NCBI GenBank assembly: GCA_964575095.1 | Contig: CAZNPA010000007.1 | Span: 34,405 to 98,404 of the forward strand | Direction: 5' to 3' | Source: CAZNPA01 sp964575095 | GTDB lineage: Bacteria > Pseudomonadota > Alphaproteobacteria > Rickettsiales > SXRF01 | Length of the DNA stretch: 64,000 nt | In this document: piece after piece, positions 54,771 through 63,606 of the stretch | Position numbering within the stretch: position 1 is the stretch's first letter | Layout: each line of letters begins with the position of its first letter | The notes under the pieces: model-generated | Databases searched by the model: none | What the model was told of the DNA's origin: nothing | What the model saw: only the letters and a program-made list of their open reading frames with translations | Made by a program: the position numbers and the translations under genes

Positions 54771-55499
54771 TTACGGCGTCGGCCTGTCCGACTTACCGCC
54801 AAGTATGCGCTGCATCCACTTTGGCGGCCAGGCATGTAAATGTTTGCCGGCGATAGCGACGCTGGCGCCGAGAATGCCTATCGCATTGGGTATGCCCCAC
54901 ATGCAGCCGGCGGTTGCCATTTCGTGCGCCTTATGCTCCGACATACCGGTCGTCTTGTGCAATATGCTGGCGGCGTGGTGAATGACGTCATCCGTTACCG
55001 GCGCCAGTTGGTTGTTAAATACATACAGCGCGCCGAACGTAGGGATTTCATCGGCCAGGAATATCATGCGTTCTTCGGTGAACATTTGATTCCATTTTTT
55101 ATCCTTTTCCCCATTCAGCCAACGCCGCCCGAGGAGTTTCGCTTCAAACGAAAGCACAATGCCCGGTATATACGTAAGAAGAACCCTGGCCAATCCTTCC
55201 GCGCGCTGGAGGCGCGGCGTTCCGGGATCGGGACGGCATTCCTTGAGCTTGCACACTTTGCCGACGACGTTTTCCACCGGATCGAGTACGGGTTCGATGC
55301 ATTTGGCCAACGCGCTTACGGCAACACCCATGGCCTTTTTAGGAATCATCTGGGTAAGAATGGCGGAGCCGATCCATGTGGCTTCCGCAATCATTTCGGC
55401 GCCCATGAAACCAAGAATTTCGCCGGGAATTTTATGCTTACCGTAACCGCCATTGCCGTTATGGCCGTTATGATGTGGTATGTTGCCGTTATTCGCCAT
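54771..55499 (-). CDS. Hypothetical membrane-associated protein (242 aa)
   Basis: The N-terminus is rich in Asn, His and Gly (residues 1-24). Several amphipathic or hydrophobic helices follow (IAEATWIGSAILTQMIPKKA, VLLTYIPGIVLSFEAKLLGR) and a C-terminal membrane-like helix (IPNAIGILGASVAIAGKHLH). Four cysteines are scattered. No family recognised. A Pho-box-like site lies about 60 bp upstream, so phosphate limitation is a plausible inducer. Confidence 0.6.
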   Translation of the reverse strand: MANNGNIPHHNGHNGNGGYGKHKIPGEILGFMGAEMIAEATWIGSAILTQMIPKKAMGVAVSALAKCIEPVLDPVENVVGKVCKLKECRPDPGTPRLQRAEGLARVLLTYIPGIVLSFEAKLLGRRWLNGEKDKKWNQMFTEERMIFLADEIPTFGALYVFNNQLAPVTDDVIHHAASILHKTTGMSEHKAHEMATAGCMWGIPNAIGILGASVAIAGKHLHAWPPKWMQRILGGKSDRPTP

Positions 55500-55555
55500 G
55501 CGTCATTATCCGGTCAAGAAACACTTTTTCCCATTATCAGGATACCATATCCCGG

Positions 55556-55584
55556 GGGCCAGATTTGTGACAGTTTTGTGAAAT
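55556..55584 (-). promoter_or_regulatory. Pho-box-like site upstream of the 242-aa gene
   Basis: On the minus strand three 7-base units with 4-base spacers: ATTTCAC, AAAA, CTGTCAC, AAAT, CTGGCCC. The middle unit is a near-perfect PhoB half-site. A -10-like TATGGT (55549-55544) and the start at 55499 lie downstream in the right order. Confidence 0.45.
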
Positions 55585-55678
55585 CTGATGAAATGGAAGG
55601 CTTTTTTACCCTTACTATCCATTATCTTGGCCGGTTATACACGGTTTGCGGCCAATGATACGGCGTATAATGTGCGGG

Positions 55679-56443
55679 CTATTTCTCGGAGGCCAGATCG
55701 GCCAGGCGCTTCCAGTTAGAGGTCGAAGCCAGCGCCAGATAGATAAACGGCAGCCAGCCTTTTTTGCGGAATTCGAGAAACACTTTTTCCGGCAGTTTGC
55801 TTAATGCTTTCTCATCGATGGCCTGAAAGCCGGAGAGTCCCAGTTTTTTGCCCGATGTCAGCGTCGCTTCGGATTGATAAGGTATCAGCAGCTTATGCGC
55901 TTTAAGGGCATCGCAAAAATCGCGCGTTGCCTGATAATGCTGATAAAAGGCCGTGCAGAATTGCAGCGCATGCTTGGTAAGGTTGGACGGCTTGCCGTCT
56001 ACGGTATAAAGCGGCGTGGCGCCTGCGGGCTGGCTGGGATAATAATTCGCCGCCGCCTCGTCGATGCACAGGTACATTTTTTTCCGCCGCGGATCCTCAA
56101 AGAAAATGAACGGGTACTGCCGTGCATACGCCGGAATATAGGCGCCAGCCTTCCAGCGATTATCCGCCTCGACGAAATAGTTGCCGCGCTCCAGGCCGAG
56201 GATAGCCACCGGCGTCGGATTCTCACCTCCGGTAAAGACAACGGGGTAATACTTGACCGCCTCGATAAACTCGACGGCGTTCAACGTGATGGAATTGGTA
56301 TCGCTGGCGAAAGAGAAATCGCCGCCGGAAGAAACCGACGCATGCGCGTGGCGCACGGCATCCAGCGGCTGCGGCTTATGAAAAAAAAGCGGCAGGCCGG
56401 ACGATCGCGCCGACGCTGCCGCTGCAGAAGATTTTCTAGCCAT
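55679..56443 (-). CDS. SapC-family protein
   Basis: 254 aa with the SapC pattern: ITLNAVEFIEAVKYYPVVFT, VAILGLERGNYFVEADNRWK, AYIPAYARQYPFIFF, and GFQAIDEKALSKLPEKVFLE. SapC proteins were named from S-layer-associated genes and are frequent near TonB receptors; the molecular function is not settled. It begins 18 bases after the adhesin stop and is likely in the same transcript. Confidence 0.82.
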   Translation of the reverse strand: MARKSSAAAASARSSGLPLFFHKPQPLDAVRHAHASVSSGGDFSFASDTNSITLNAVEFIEAVKYYPVVFTGGENPTPVAILGLERGNYFVEADNRWKAGAYIPAYARQYPFIFFEDPRRKKMYLCIDEAAANYYPSQPAGATPLYTVDGKPSNLTKHALQFCTAFYQHYQATRDFCDALKAHKLLIPYQSEATLTSGKKLGLSGFQAIDEKALSKLPEKVFLEFRKKGWLPFIYLALASTSNWKRLADLASEK

Positions 56444-56461
56444 GGGCCTTATGCCGCCCGT

Positions 56462-59400
56462 TTACTGTGCCGCGCAATTGATGCTGTTGGCGGGGAAACT
56501 ATCGTCGCAAGAAAACAGGCCATTGCTGTTACCGTTGCCGGTGTTACCACCTGCGGACGGGGAGAGGCTGGCAAGATCCTGCGTTGCCGGGTTTCCGGTA
56601 TCCGTAGTATCCAGCGCGCCGGTGTCGCCGTTCTGGAACGAGCCGCCGATGACCTTATCGAGAGAGATGTTGTACGTAATATGCGATCCCTCGTCCGCGC
56701 CCAGAACGGTGGCGCCGCCCTGAGTGGTCTCTTCCTGAGTGTTGTCCGTGAAATCGGGCGAATCGATGATCGCCGCTATCGACGGAACCAAGCGCGGATG
56801 ATTCGTCTGGCGGAGCTCTCCGCCTTTGACGTACACCACATCGCTTAAATCCGGATCGACGTTATAATCAATCGTCCTGGCGTTGGCCGCGGCTTCCTGA
56901 CTGGCGTTGAAGTTGTTGCCCATCACACCCTCGAAATATTGGCCGCTGGCGTCGATATAGCTGCCGGCGGAGAGAGCGTTGCTGAACGTGCTGCCCACGG
57001 CGCCATTCTCCAGAATGAAGTAGTAGTTCTGGCCGGAGATGTAGCTGGCGTCGCCGGTGAAGTACATCGAGCTGCCCCAATCACCGCCGCCGATCATGAA
57101 CGCGACATCGCCGCCGGTGATGGTGGCGCCGCTGATCGCCGTGTCCGACGACTCGTTGGTGATCTCAAAACCGGTACCGTTGTTGTTCAGCACCAGATTG
57201 TAAAGAGATGCCGAGTGGCTGTGGTCGAGTTTGACGCCGATGGCGTTGTTGGTGAACAGGCCGCCGTCCAGGAACACGTTGTCGCTGTTCTGGAGCAGCA
57301 CGCCGATGGCGCTGTTGGTCACGGTGTTGTTGCTAAGATAAGCGCCGTGGCTGTCCGTCAGGGAGATGCCTGCTTCCGAGCCGCCGTTGATGGTGTTGTC
57401 CTTGACGGTGGCGTTGCTGACGTTATCCAGATGGACGCCCATGATGCCGATGTCGATGGTGTTGCCGTCGACCATCACTTCATCGCTATAGGCGACATGC
57501 ACGCCGTCGCCGCTGCTGACGATGTGGTTGTCCGAGATGTCAATGTCATAGCCGTTGGCGTAGATGCCGTCCTCGTTGGCGTAGATCGTGTTATCGCCGA
57601 CATAGAGGTAATTGACGCCATTGGCGTAGATGCCGCTATTGAAGCTGTCGATGAAGTTGTCATCGATGGAGACAGCCATGCTGCCGCTGATGTTAACACC
57701 GTGGCCGAAGGCGGTGATGTCGTTGCCGAACGCATCGATCGAGCTGCTGTCGATAATATTAATGCCGAAATTGTCAGCCAGAACTGAGTTGTTTTGCATC
57801 AGCACATCGCTGGTGGTGTTGACCTCAATGCCGTTCACGCCGGCATAGATATTATTGCCTTGTACGACGACATTATAGAACGGCCCTTCGCCTTCCTCGC
57901 CGCCGCGCTCGATATCGCCGGCGCCGGTGATGGTGACGCCGTTAATGCCGGCAAGGATGCTATTGTTTTCAATAGTGCCGATGGTGACGTTATTAAAATC
58001 GATACCGTCATAACCGGCGCTGATGTTATTGCTCTCAATTTGCGCCTGGAAGACGTCCTGCAGCGCGATGCCATCATGACCAGCGTAAATTTTATTATTG
58101 TCGGCGGTAAACTGGTTAACGTTGGTAGCCTTCACGCCGTCGCCGTTCAGCGCTTCGATATCGTTGTTGGAGACGAACGCGCGGTCGATGGTGTCAAGCA
58201 CGATGCCGCTCTCGTTGTTATTATAAATCCTGTTGCTGGCGATATTGACATCGTTGCCGTAAGACAGGCTGATGGCGGCGCTGCCGACGTTACCGATCAG
58301 GTTGTTGGTGATGTCGATGCCGTTAACGCCGTTGGCTTTAATGCCGATGCCGCCGGTTAGGATAGTGCTGTCTTTGATATTGATCAGGTTCGAATCCTCG
58401 ATTTCGATGGCATTTCCGGCCGGACCGGTGAAGAGATAATTGTCATCGAGAGTGATGGCAACGCTGCCGTCATCAATGCGGACGCCGGTGCCGCGCACGA
58501 ACACCCGGCTTTTTTTCAGGGTCACTCCGGCGCTGTCGCGAATCAATACGCCGCCCATGGTGGAATCCAGTCTCGCGTCATTGAACAGGATGTTGTCAAT
58601 GGTGATCCCATCCGAATTCAATATGCTTAAGATATAATTCGCATCGATCTGGCCGCGTTCGCCGCGCATTCTGATCGCCGTGCCAGTGGTCTGGCTGCCG
58701 GCGATGCCGCTGCCGCGCAGGGTGAAATCATGCATGCCGTTGATGGTGACGGTCTGGTTGGTGAATTCGCCTGCTCCCAGTTTCAGCTCCGAGCTGCCGG
58801 CATCGCCGCTGATGGCGTCGATGGCGTTCTGGATGCTGCCGTCTTTGCTTTGCTGCAGGTAGACATGGTTGGCGTTGAGCACGTCAGCCGTGTCGCTGAA
58901 GAAGACGCCGTCGTTATCAAGAATGAGGTTGCCGGAAGCGGAGATCGCGCTGCCGAGCAGTGTGAGATCGACGGAGTTGAAGACGACATCGCCATGATCG
59001 GCGCGCACATTGGCGCCGGTGGCGGTGATGTTGCCGGTGGCGTTGACCGAGGCGACGCTATCGCCGTTGATGTCGCCGCCAAGCGTGATGTTTTTTCCGG
59101 CGATGGTAACGGAGCCGACATTATCCACGCCCGAAGCGTTGACGGTGCCCGCGACATTGACATTGCCGTTGCTACCACCATCGAGGATGATGACGCCGCC
59201 CTGGCCGACATGGGCCGAGGTCGCCTGAATGATGCCGGTGTTGTTGACGACATTATCAAGCACGTCGCCCGCGACTTTAGCCGAGAGAACCACTTTCTGC
59301 GCCTGAATCGTGCCTGCGTTGGTAACGCCGGCACCGGCGGCGCCGGTCGCCTGACCGAGCGCGAATCCATACAAGTTATCGCCGTAGAAATCGATGCTGA

Positions 59401-60034
59401 CCGTCTGGGCGGCGCCGAGCGCGACCGTGCCCATAGTGGCCTGGATCACGCCGTCGTTAACGACATGGGGCGCGACCAGCGCGACAAGGCCGCCCTGCGC
59501 GGCGGTGATGTGGCCGTGGTTGATGATGCTGGCGTCGGCATTGCCGGGGGTGTTGAAGTTCATATGGCCGGCCATGAAGTCGTCGTTGCTGATATCGGCG
59601 GTGGTAGCCACCAGGCTGCCGACGTTGACCTGCGCACCGGCGCCGAAGATGACGCCGTTCGGGTTAACGATCATGACGCGGCCGTTAGCCGAGAGCGTGC
59701 CCAAAATCTGCGTGGCGTTGCCGCTGGTGATGCGGTTCAAGACGATGGAGTTGGAGCTCAGCTGATTGAAGACGGTCGATTCGCCGCCCAGAATGTTGAA
59801 GCCGGTCCAGTTGATGACGGCATTGTTGCTGTTTTGGTTGACCGTGACCTGCGTCGCGCCGTAGTTGATGTCGGCGCTGCCGCCGACCACCGTGCCACCT
59901 TCGGGCAATGCGTATGCGGCTACCGGCATCGTGGCCAGCAACAGCGAAGCGCACGCGGTGCGAGAAAGAACAGAGCTGTTCTTCAACTGCTGGTGGGAGG
60001 CGGTAACAACGAAACGAGAGGTGGTGGAACGCAT
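56462..60034 (-). CDS. Two-partner secretion exoprotein: filamentous haemagglutinin-type beta-helix adhesin
   Basis: ATG 60034 with GAAGGAG upstream gives 1190 aa. After a long signal peptide region (cleavage after YA, near residue 42) comes a TPS domain: GGTVVGGSADINYGATQVTV, NWTGFNILGG, NPNGVIFGAGAQVNVGSL. The rest is a right-handed parallel beta-helix of NosD-like turns rich in N, G, I and D. A C-terminal pair of cysteines (CDDSFPANSINC) matches the disulfide anchor of HMW1-type adhesins. No CdiA-like VENN or toxin domain is seen. The TpsB gene lies just upstream. Confidence 0.87.
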   Translation of the reverse strand: MRSTTSRFVVTASHQQLKNSSVLSRTACASLLLATMPVAAYALPEGGTVVGGSADINYGATQVTVNQNSNNAVINWTGFNILGGESTVFNQLSSNSIVLNRITSGNATQILGTLSANGRVMIVNPNGVIFGAGAQVNVGSLVATTADISNDDFMAGHMNFNTPGNADASIINHGHITAAQGGLVALVAPHVVNDGVIQATMGTVALGAAQTVSIDFYGDNLYGFALGQATGAAGAGVTNAGTIQAQKVVLSAKVAGDVLDNVVNNTGIIQATSAHVGQGGVIILDGGSNGNVNVAGTVNASGVDNVGSVTIAGKNITLGGDINGDSVASVNATGNITATGANVRADHGDVVFNSVDLTLLGSAISASGNLILDNDGVFFSDTADVLNANHVYLQQSKDGSIQNAIDAISGDAGSSELKLGAGEFTNQTVTINGMHDFTLRGSGIAGSQTTGTAIRMRGERGQIDANYILSILNSDGITIDNILFNDARLDSTMGGVLIRDSAGVTLKKSRVFVRGTGVRIDDGSVAITLDDNYLFTGPAGNAIEIEDSNLINIKDSTILTGGIGIKANGVNGIDITNNLIGNVGSAAISLSYGNDVNIASNRIYNNNESGIVLDTIDRAFVSNNDIEALNGDGVKATNVNQFTADNNKIYAGHDGIALQDVFQAQIESNNISAGYDGIDFNNVTIGTIENNSILAGINGVTITGAGDIERGGEEGEGPFYNVVVQGNNIYAGVNGIEVNTTSDVLMQNNSVLADNFGINIIDSSSIDAFGNDITAFGHGVNISGSMAVSIDDNFIDSFNSGIYANGVNYLYVGDNTIYANEDGIYANGYDIDISDNHIVSSGDGVHVAYSDEVMVDGNTIDIGIMGVHLDNVSNATVKDNTINGGSEAGISLTDSHGAYLSNNTVTNSAIGVLLQNSDNVFLDGGLFTNNAIGVKLDHSHSASLYNLVLNNNGTGFEITNESSDTAISGATITGGDVAFMIGGGDWGSSMYFTGDASYISGQNYYFILENGAVGSTFSNALSAGSYIDASGQYFEGVMGNNFNASQEAAANARTIDYNVDPDLSDVVYVKGGELRQTNHPRLVPSIAAIIDSPDFTDNTQEETTQGGATVLGADEGSHITYNISLDKVIGGSFQNGDTGALDTTDTGNPATQDLASLSPSAGGNTGNGNSNGLFSCDDSFPANSINCAAQ

Positions 60035-60086
60035 GGGGTGAACTCCTTCACAAAAAATAAATAAAAACCGGCCGAATTTGAGGCGC

Positions 60087-60115
60087 ACCATAGCGCAGAA
60101 AATAGTTAAAATCAA
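60087..60115 (-). promoter_or_regulatory. Putative promoter for the adhesin gene
   Basis: Minus strand TTGATT (60115-60110) and TATGGT (60092-60087) with 17 bp spacing, 53 bp before the start. It would let the adhesin be made in excess over its transporter, whose gene lies upstream. Confidence 0.45.
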
Positions 60116-60205
60116 GTTAATGTGATATTTTTCTTTAAGGGTTCCTTAATCGAGAAACCCAAAAAGCGGGATATGCAAAAAAGTGGCTATTTTCCTAGCT
60201 AAATG

Positions 60206-61906
60206 CTAGTAGCGCACCTGCAGATTGAAGAAGGCGCGGGGTCCGTAGCCGTCCATGCCGTTGGCGGATACCGGACGATTCAGCGGCAAGGCAAGCTCGG
60301 CGCCGCCCGAAACAGAGTGAGTCAGGTTGAAGCGCGCGCCGAGACCGGTCGAGGTCAGCGACGCGTGTTCCGGCTCGCTTCCGGGAACGATGTCGCGATT
60401 AAAGACGCGGCCGCCGTCTAAGAATCCATAGGCCTGATAGGACTGTAGAAAGGATAAGGCAGCGGGTCGGCTGTAACGCAGCTCGGCGCGCGCGGCGATA
60501 CCGGCATCGCCGGTCAGTTCCGCCGAATCGTAGGCCGAGCCGAAGGTCTGGCCGCCGATGGCGAATTCTTCCGCCGCCAGCAAGGCGCGGCTGGCATACT
60601 GGCCGCTCATGGCACCGAACAGATCCCAGGGACCGGAGATGGGTTGCAGGCGCGTGGCAGTAGCGGCAACTTTGACGAACGACGCGTTGCCGTTGCCGCG
60701 CGAATGGAAGCGGCCGTTATTATCGGTATCCCAGTTGAAGCCTTTGGACAGGTTGACGGCCATCTGGTTGACGGCGGAGGTGCTGTCGATGAAGTCGTAA
60801 CTGCTGCCAGCCGTCAGCACGCGCAGGTGATCCTGATAGAGATTGGTGGTGCCGAAGATGTCGGTGTTGACGCGCCGCGCGGTGAAATCGGTGTTGACGA
60901 ACCAGTTGCTCTGGCGGCTGCGCGTGAGCGGATGCGTGAGCCCGGCGCTCACCGAAGTGCTGGTGCCGTCAAGCAGGAGCGAGGCAAGGTTGAAGCTGGG
61001 CTTCGTGCGCGCGTAGTTGGCGTCCAGAATCAGTTTGGTGCCTTCGCTGCCGATCGGCTCCTCGTGCCGGAGATCTATGTACCGCAATTCGTCGGGCGAG
61101 AAGACGGAGCTCAGCACGCGCAGCTCGGTCTGCTCGTTCATGCCAAGCACGTTGTTGACGGCCAGCGTCGCACCGCCCTGTTCGGGGCCGAGGAAGCGGC
61201 TGCCGCGGTTATCGAGCGTTGCCGAGGCTTCCACCGTTTTGCGCGTGACGGTAATAACGACGTCGGCGGCGCCGGGCGTCGTCAGCGACGGCATGAGCAC
61301 GGCGGTTGCTTTTACGCCCGGCAGGTCGCCCATTAATAACAGGTAGCGCTCAAGGTCTTTGGAGTTGAGCGGCTTGGAGTTTCTGATTTTGTCGGCATAG
61401 CGGCGGATGACGCCGTTTCCGTCGCCGGCGTCGCCCTCGATTTTCACTTCACTGATGAAGCCTTCGACGATGCGGACGGCGACGACGCCGTTCTCGATGC
61501 GCTGCGGCGTCAGCACGGCGCGCGTGAGGATGAAGCCGTGATTCCTGTAGAACGCGGTGATCTCGGCGACGATGTGATTCAGTTCTCCCAGCGTGATGTT
61601 TTTGCCGAGCTTATCCTGATAGAGGGGTTTTAGATCCGCTTCGGTGAATTGCGTCAGTCCCTCGAACGTGATGCGTTTGAGGACGAAGCTGATGCCGCTT
61701 TTTATTGTTACTTCTTCTTCCGCCGGCGCCGATATGATCGGCGCGCCGGTGACTTCCGGGCGCGTGTCGATGCGGTTTTGCCGTTGGATGAATTCCGGCC
61801 GCGACGGTCCGGGCGGAACGACTTGCGCTAAAGCGGCCGCACTATCAAGCACGCCAAAAAGGGCGGCAAGAATGAGGAAGCGGTTAAAGGGGCAGTTATG
61901 TCGCAT
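60206..61906 (-). CDS. TpsB outer-membrane transporter (ShlB/FhaC/HecB family)
   Basis: 566 aa. Signal peptide (FLILAALFGVLDSAAALAQ), plug-like Pro-rich start, two POTRA domains (FVLKRITFEGLTQFTEADLK, RNHGFILTRAVLTPQRIENG, VRIVEGFISEVKIEGD), then a 16-strand-type barrel ending ARAFFNLQVRY-like aromatic C-terminus. The L6-loop region reads TFGSAYDSAELTGDAG; the usual arginine of VRGY-type motifs is not in its place. It should export the adjacent adhesin across the outer membrane. No strong Shine-Dalgarno. Confidence 0.9.
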   Translation of the reverse strand: MRHNCPFNRFLILAALFGVLDSAAALAQVVPPGPSRPEFIQRQNRIDTRPEVTGAPIISAPAEEEVTIKSGISFVLKRITFEGLTQFTEADLKPLYQDKLGKNITLGELNHIVAEITAFYRNHGFILTRAVLTPQRIENGVVAVRIVEGFISEVKIEGDAGDGNGVIRRYADKIRNSKPLNSKDLERYLLLMGDLPGVKATAVLMPSLTTPGAADVVITVTRKTVEASATLDNRGSRFLGPEQGGATLAVNNVLGMNEQTELRVLSSVFSPDELRYIDLRHEEPIGSEGTKLILDANYARTKPSFNLASLLLDGTSTSVSAGLTHPLTRSRQSNWFVNTDFTARRVNTDIFGTTNLYQDHLRVLTAGSSYDFIDSTSAVNQMAVNLSKGFNWDTDNNGRFHSRGNGNASFVKVAATATRLQPISGPWDLFGAMSGQYASRALLAAEEFAIGGQTFGSAYDSAELTGDAGIAARAELRYSRPAALSFLQSYQAYGFLDGGRVFNRDIVPGSEPEHASLTSTGLGARFNLTHSVSGGAELALPLNRPVSANGMDGYGPRAFFNLQVRY

Positions 61907-62046
61907 GGTGCTGATATAGCCGTTGATATCAAACTAGGCAATACACCATATAATGGCGCCGGGCACTAGATGAATTGAAGTTTCCCGTATGATTCAGGAG
62001 GTATTTATAGTCGGCAGCAGCAAATTTGCCACAGACGGCGGGTGTC

Positions 62047-62076
62047 GATGCCTGCGCTTTTGACGGCGCAGGCATC
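62047..62076 (-). terminator. Hairpin after the HU-like gene
   Basis: An 11-bp perfect stem (GATGCCTGCGC, 62047-62057, with 62066-62076) and 8-base loop, 16 bases past the stop codon. No T-rich tail follows on the minus strand, so the hairpin may protect the mRNA end or stop polymerase only partly. Confidence 0.5.
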
Positions 62077-62091
62077 CACGGTTAGTCGCGT

Positions 62092-62472
62092 TTAGCGTAA
62101 CGCGGCCGCTTTCAGTTTCGACAGCGGACGAATCTTGACGCGCACCGAGGCGGGCTTCGCAGCCGCCTTCATCATTTCACCGGTGGCGGGATTGCGGATC
62201 ATCGTACCGGCCGGACGCGCGGGAACTTTGCGCAGGACGATTTTGAATAGACCCGGCAGTATGAACGTGCCGACGCTGCTGGGGTGTACGCAACCCATGA
62301 TGATGCTTTCCAGGGTGGCAAGCACGTCGCCCGCCTGCTTGCGGGTGATTTCGTTTTTCTCAGCGATCATGCTGAGCAAAGCCGACTTGGTCATGTTTTC
62401 CTTGATCGGGCGAACGGCGATAGCGGTTTTGCCTTTACCGGATGCCATTTTCTTTTTTGCACTTGTAGCCAT
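62092..62472 (-). CDS. HU-family DNA-binding protein with extended N-terminus
   Basis: 126 aa. Residues 1-25 are a Lys/Ala-rich extension; residues about 26-120 follow the HU fold: MTKSALLSMIAEKNEITRKQ, the beta-arm region GLFKIVLRKVPARPAGTMIR followed by NPATGEMMKAAAKPASVRVK. The arm keeps the Pro of HU-type minor-groove binders (RNPATGE). It may compact DNA or coat the nucleoid. AGGA lies ten bases upstream. Confidence 0.88.
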   Translation of the reverse strand: MATSAKKKMASGKGKTAIAVRPIKENMTKSALLSMIAEKNEITRKQAGDVLATLESIIMGCVHPSSVGTFILPGLFKIVLRKVPARPAGTMIRNPATGEMMKAAAKPASVRVKIRPLSKLKAAALR

Positions 62473-62614
62473 GTGATGTGTCCTTGTTTTGATGAGGTTG
62501 AAAAATAGTCAGGTAGTTCAGGTAGTGTAGTCTGGGAGGCCTATATTAGTGATTTATTAGAAAATGCAAACCTAATAAATCGCTAAATGCAGAGATTTTT
62601 GTTATCAGGCTTCA

Positions 62615-62641
62615 GGGGGGTGGAAGGGGTGTTTGGGGGGG
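62615..62641 (+). other. G-rich tract, possible G-quadruplex
   Basis: Runs of 6, 4 and 7 G in 27 bases (plus a GG) lie in the 260-bp non-coding stretch between the HU-like gene and the HEPN-like gene. I see no promoter or frame that explains it. Confidence 0.35.
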
Positions 62642-62732
62642 CGGTGTGCTGCGCTATCACACCGGACGAGGCTATAGCGCCGCTATGGATTATGCGAGAT
62701 AATTTTGGCTGGGCGCGGGAGATTCGGCGATA

Positions 62733-63428
62733 CTATGGGTGGGCGTTGTTTCTTGGCACACTCTTGGATCGGGCTTTCTTTAGTCGATCTTCTGAAGGCA
62801 GTATATTGATTGTGAATTCGGGAGTATTATCACGAAGATATAACCTCTCTTCATTGGAGAGAGCATTAATTTCTGCAACAATTTCTCTTCTTGTTTCTTC
62901 GTAGATAGCTTCTATCCATTTTTTGGCAATTTGTGCGAGTCTCTCTAGGTCTTGAACATCGCTCATACCAGAAAATGGAGCCTTAATCATGAAGGATACA
63001 GCTTCGATTGCTGTAGCATTTTTATCTAATACAACAAGTGGATATTCTCCCGGATATAAATGGTCATCATGAGCTACCATTTGATTCCTGATAAGGCGTA
63101 ATCGCTCTAGGCAAACTTGATCCGCATCATTAAAGATATCTTGTTTTTCTAATGGTTTTTGTCTTAGACCAAACGTACCTTCAAAACAGGATCTAAACTT
63201 AATAAGCGCGGCAATATATAACGCTTCTGTCCTAGGGTCAGAAGGATCAAGATTTTTGGCGAGTGATATCCACTCACATGCACTCCTCAAGTCGCTAGCA
63301 AATAGATGCAGACGACTTAGTTCCTGAGCTTTTGGAATACCAAGCCCTCTAACAGATGCTCCCTCGGGGTACCCATCTAAAAGAATCTTTGAATTTTCAA
63401 ATCGAATAGTAGTTAGTTTTGATGTCAT
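62733..63428 (-). CDS. Hypothetical protein with a HEPN-like RNxxxxH motif, AT-rich
   Basis: 231 aa, mostly helical. A segment LRLIRNQMVAHDDH near residue 110 has the Rx5H arrangement of HEPN domains, many of which are ribonucleases or toxins. The flanking helix region (ALYIAALIKFRSCFEGTFG) fits the bundle. The C-terminal third is a charged coiled-coil-like region. The gene is much richer in A+T than its surroundings, suggesting horizontal transfer. No antitoxin-like partner (MNT or small gene) is adjacent. Identification as HEPN is tentative. Confidence 0.55.
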   Translation of the reverse strand: MTSKLTTIRFENSKILLDGYPEGASVRGLGIPKAQELSRLHLFASDLRSACEWISLAKNLDPSDPRTEALYIAALIKFRSCFEGTFGLRQKPLEKQDIFNDADQVCLERLRLIRNQMVAHDDHLYPGEYPLVVLDKNATAIEAVSFMIKAPFSGMSDVQDLERLAQIAKKWIEAIYEETRREIVAEINALSNEERLYLRDNTPEFTINILPSEDRLKKARSKSVPRNNAHP

Positions 63429-63606
63429 AGTTACAAGTACCTAGCATAGTTCTGTGACAGCTTTCCTATCGCCACATACTACTAAATCCATTGATTGTCC
63501 TGACTAAATGAATCCGTACTGCCGGTTTCGAGAGTATAGGACAGGATGAATTTATGCCCGTACTATCGAAAAAATTATGCTTATGCGGTAGCTATAAAGT
63601 CAGTAT

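Noticed and set aside
57000..59400. CRISPR-like or tandem DNA repeats in the adhesin gene
   Set aside because: The periodicity is at protein level (beta-helix turns); DNA units are not identical and have no spacer-repeat structure.
56462..60034. Contact-dependent growth inhibition toxin (CdiA)
   Set aside because: No VENN-type pretoxin motif, no C-terminal toxin-like domain and no small immunity gene after the stop; SapC follows instead.
61989..62063. 24-codon frame beginning ATG ATT CAG containing AGGAGG
   Set aside because: The AGGAGG is inside the frame, not upstream of a start, and no conserved feature is visible.
62587..62904. 105-residue plus-strand frame with a possible start near the G-tract
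   Set aside because: It runs antisense into the HEPN-like gene and has no Shine-Dalgarno or family motif.
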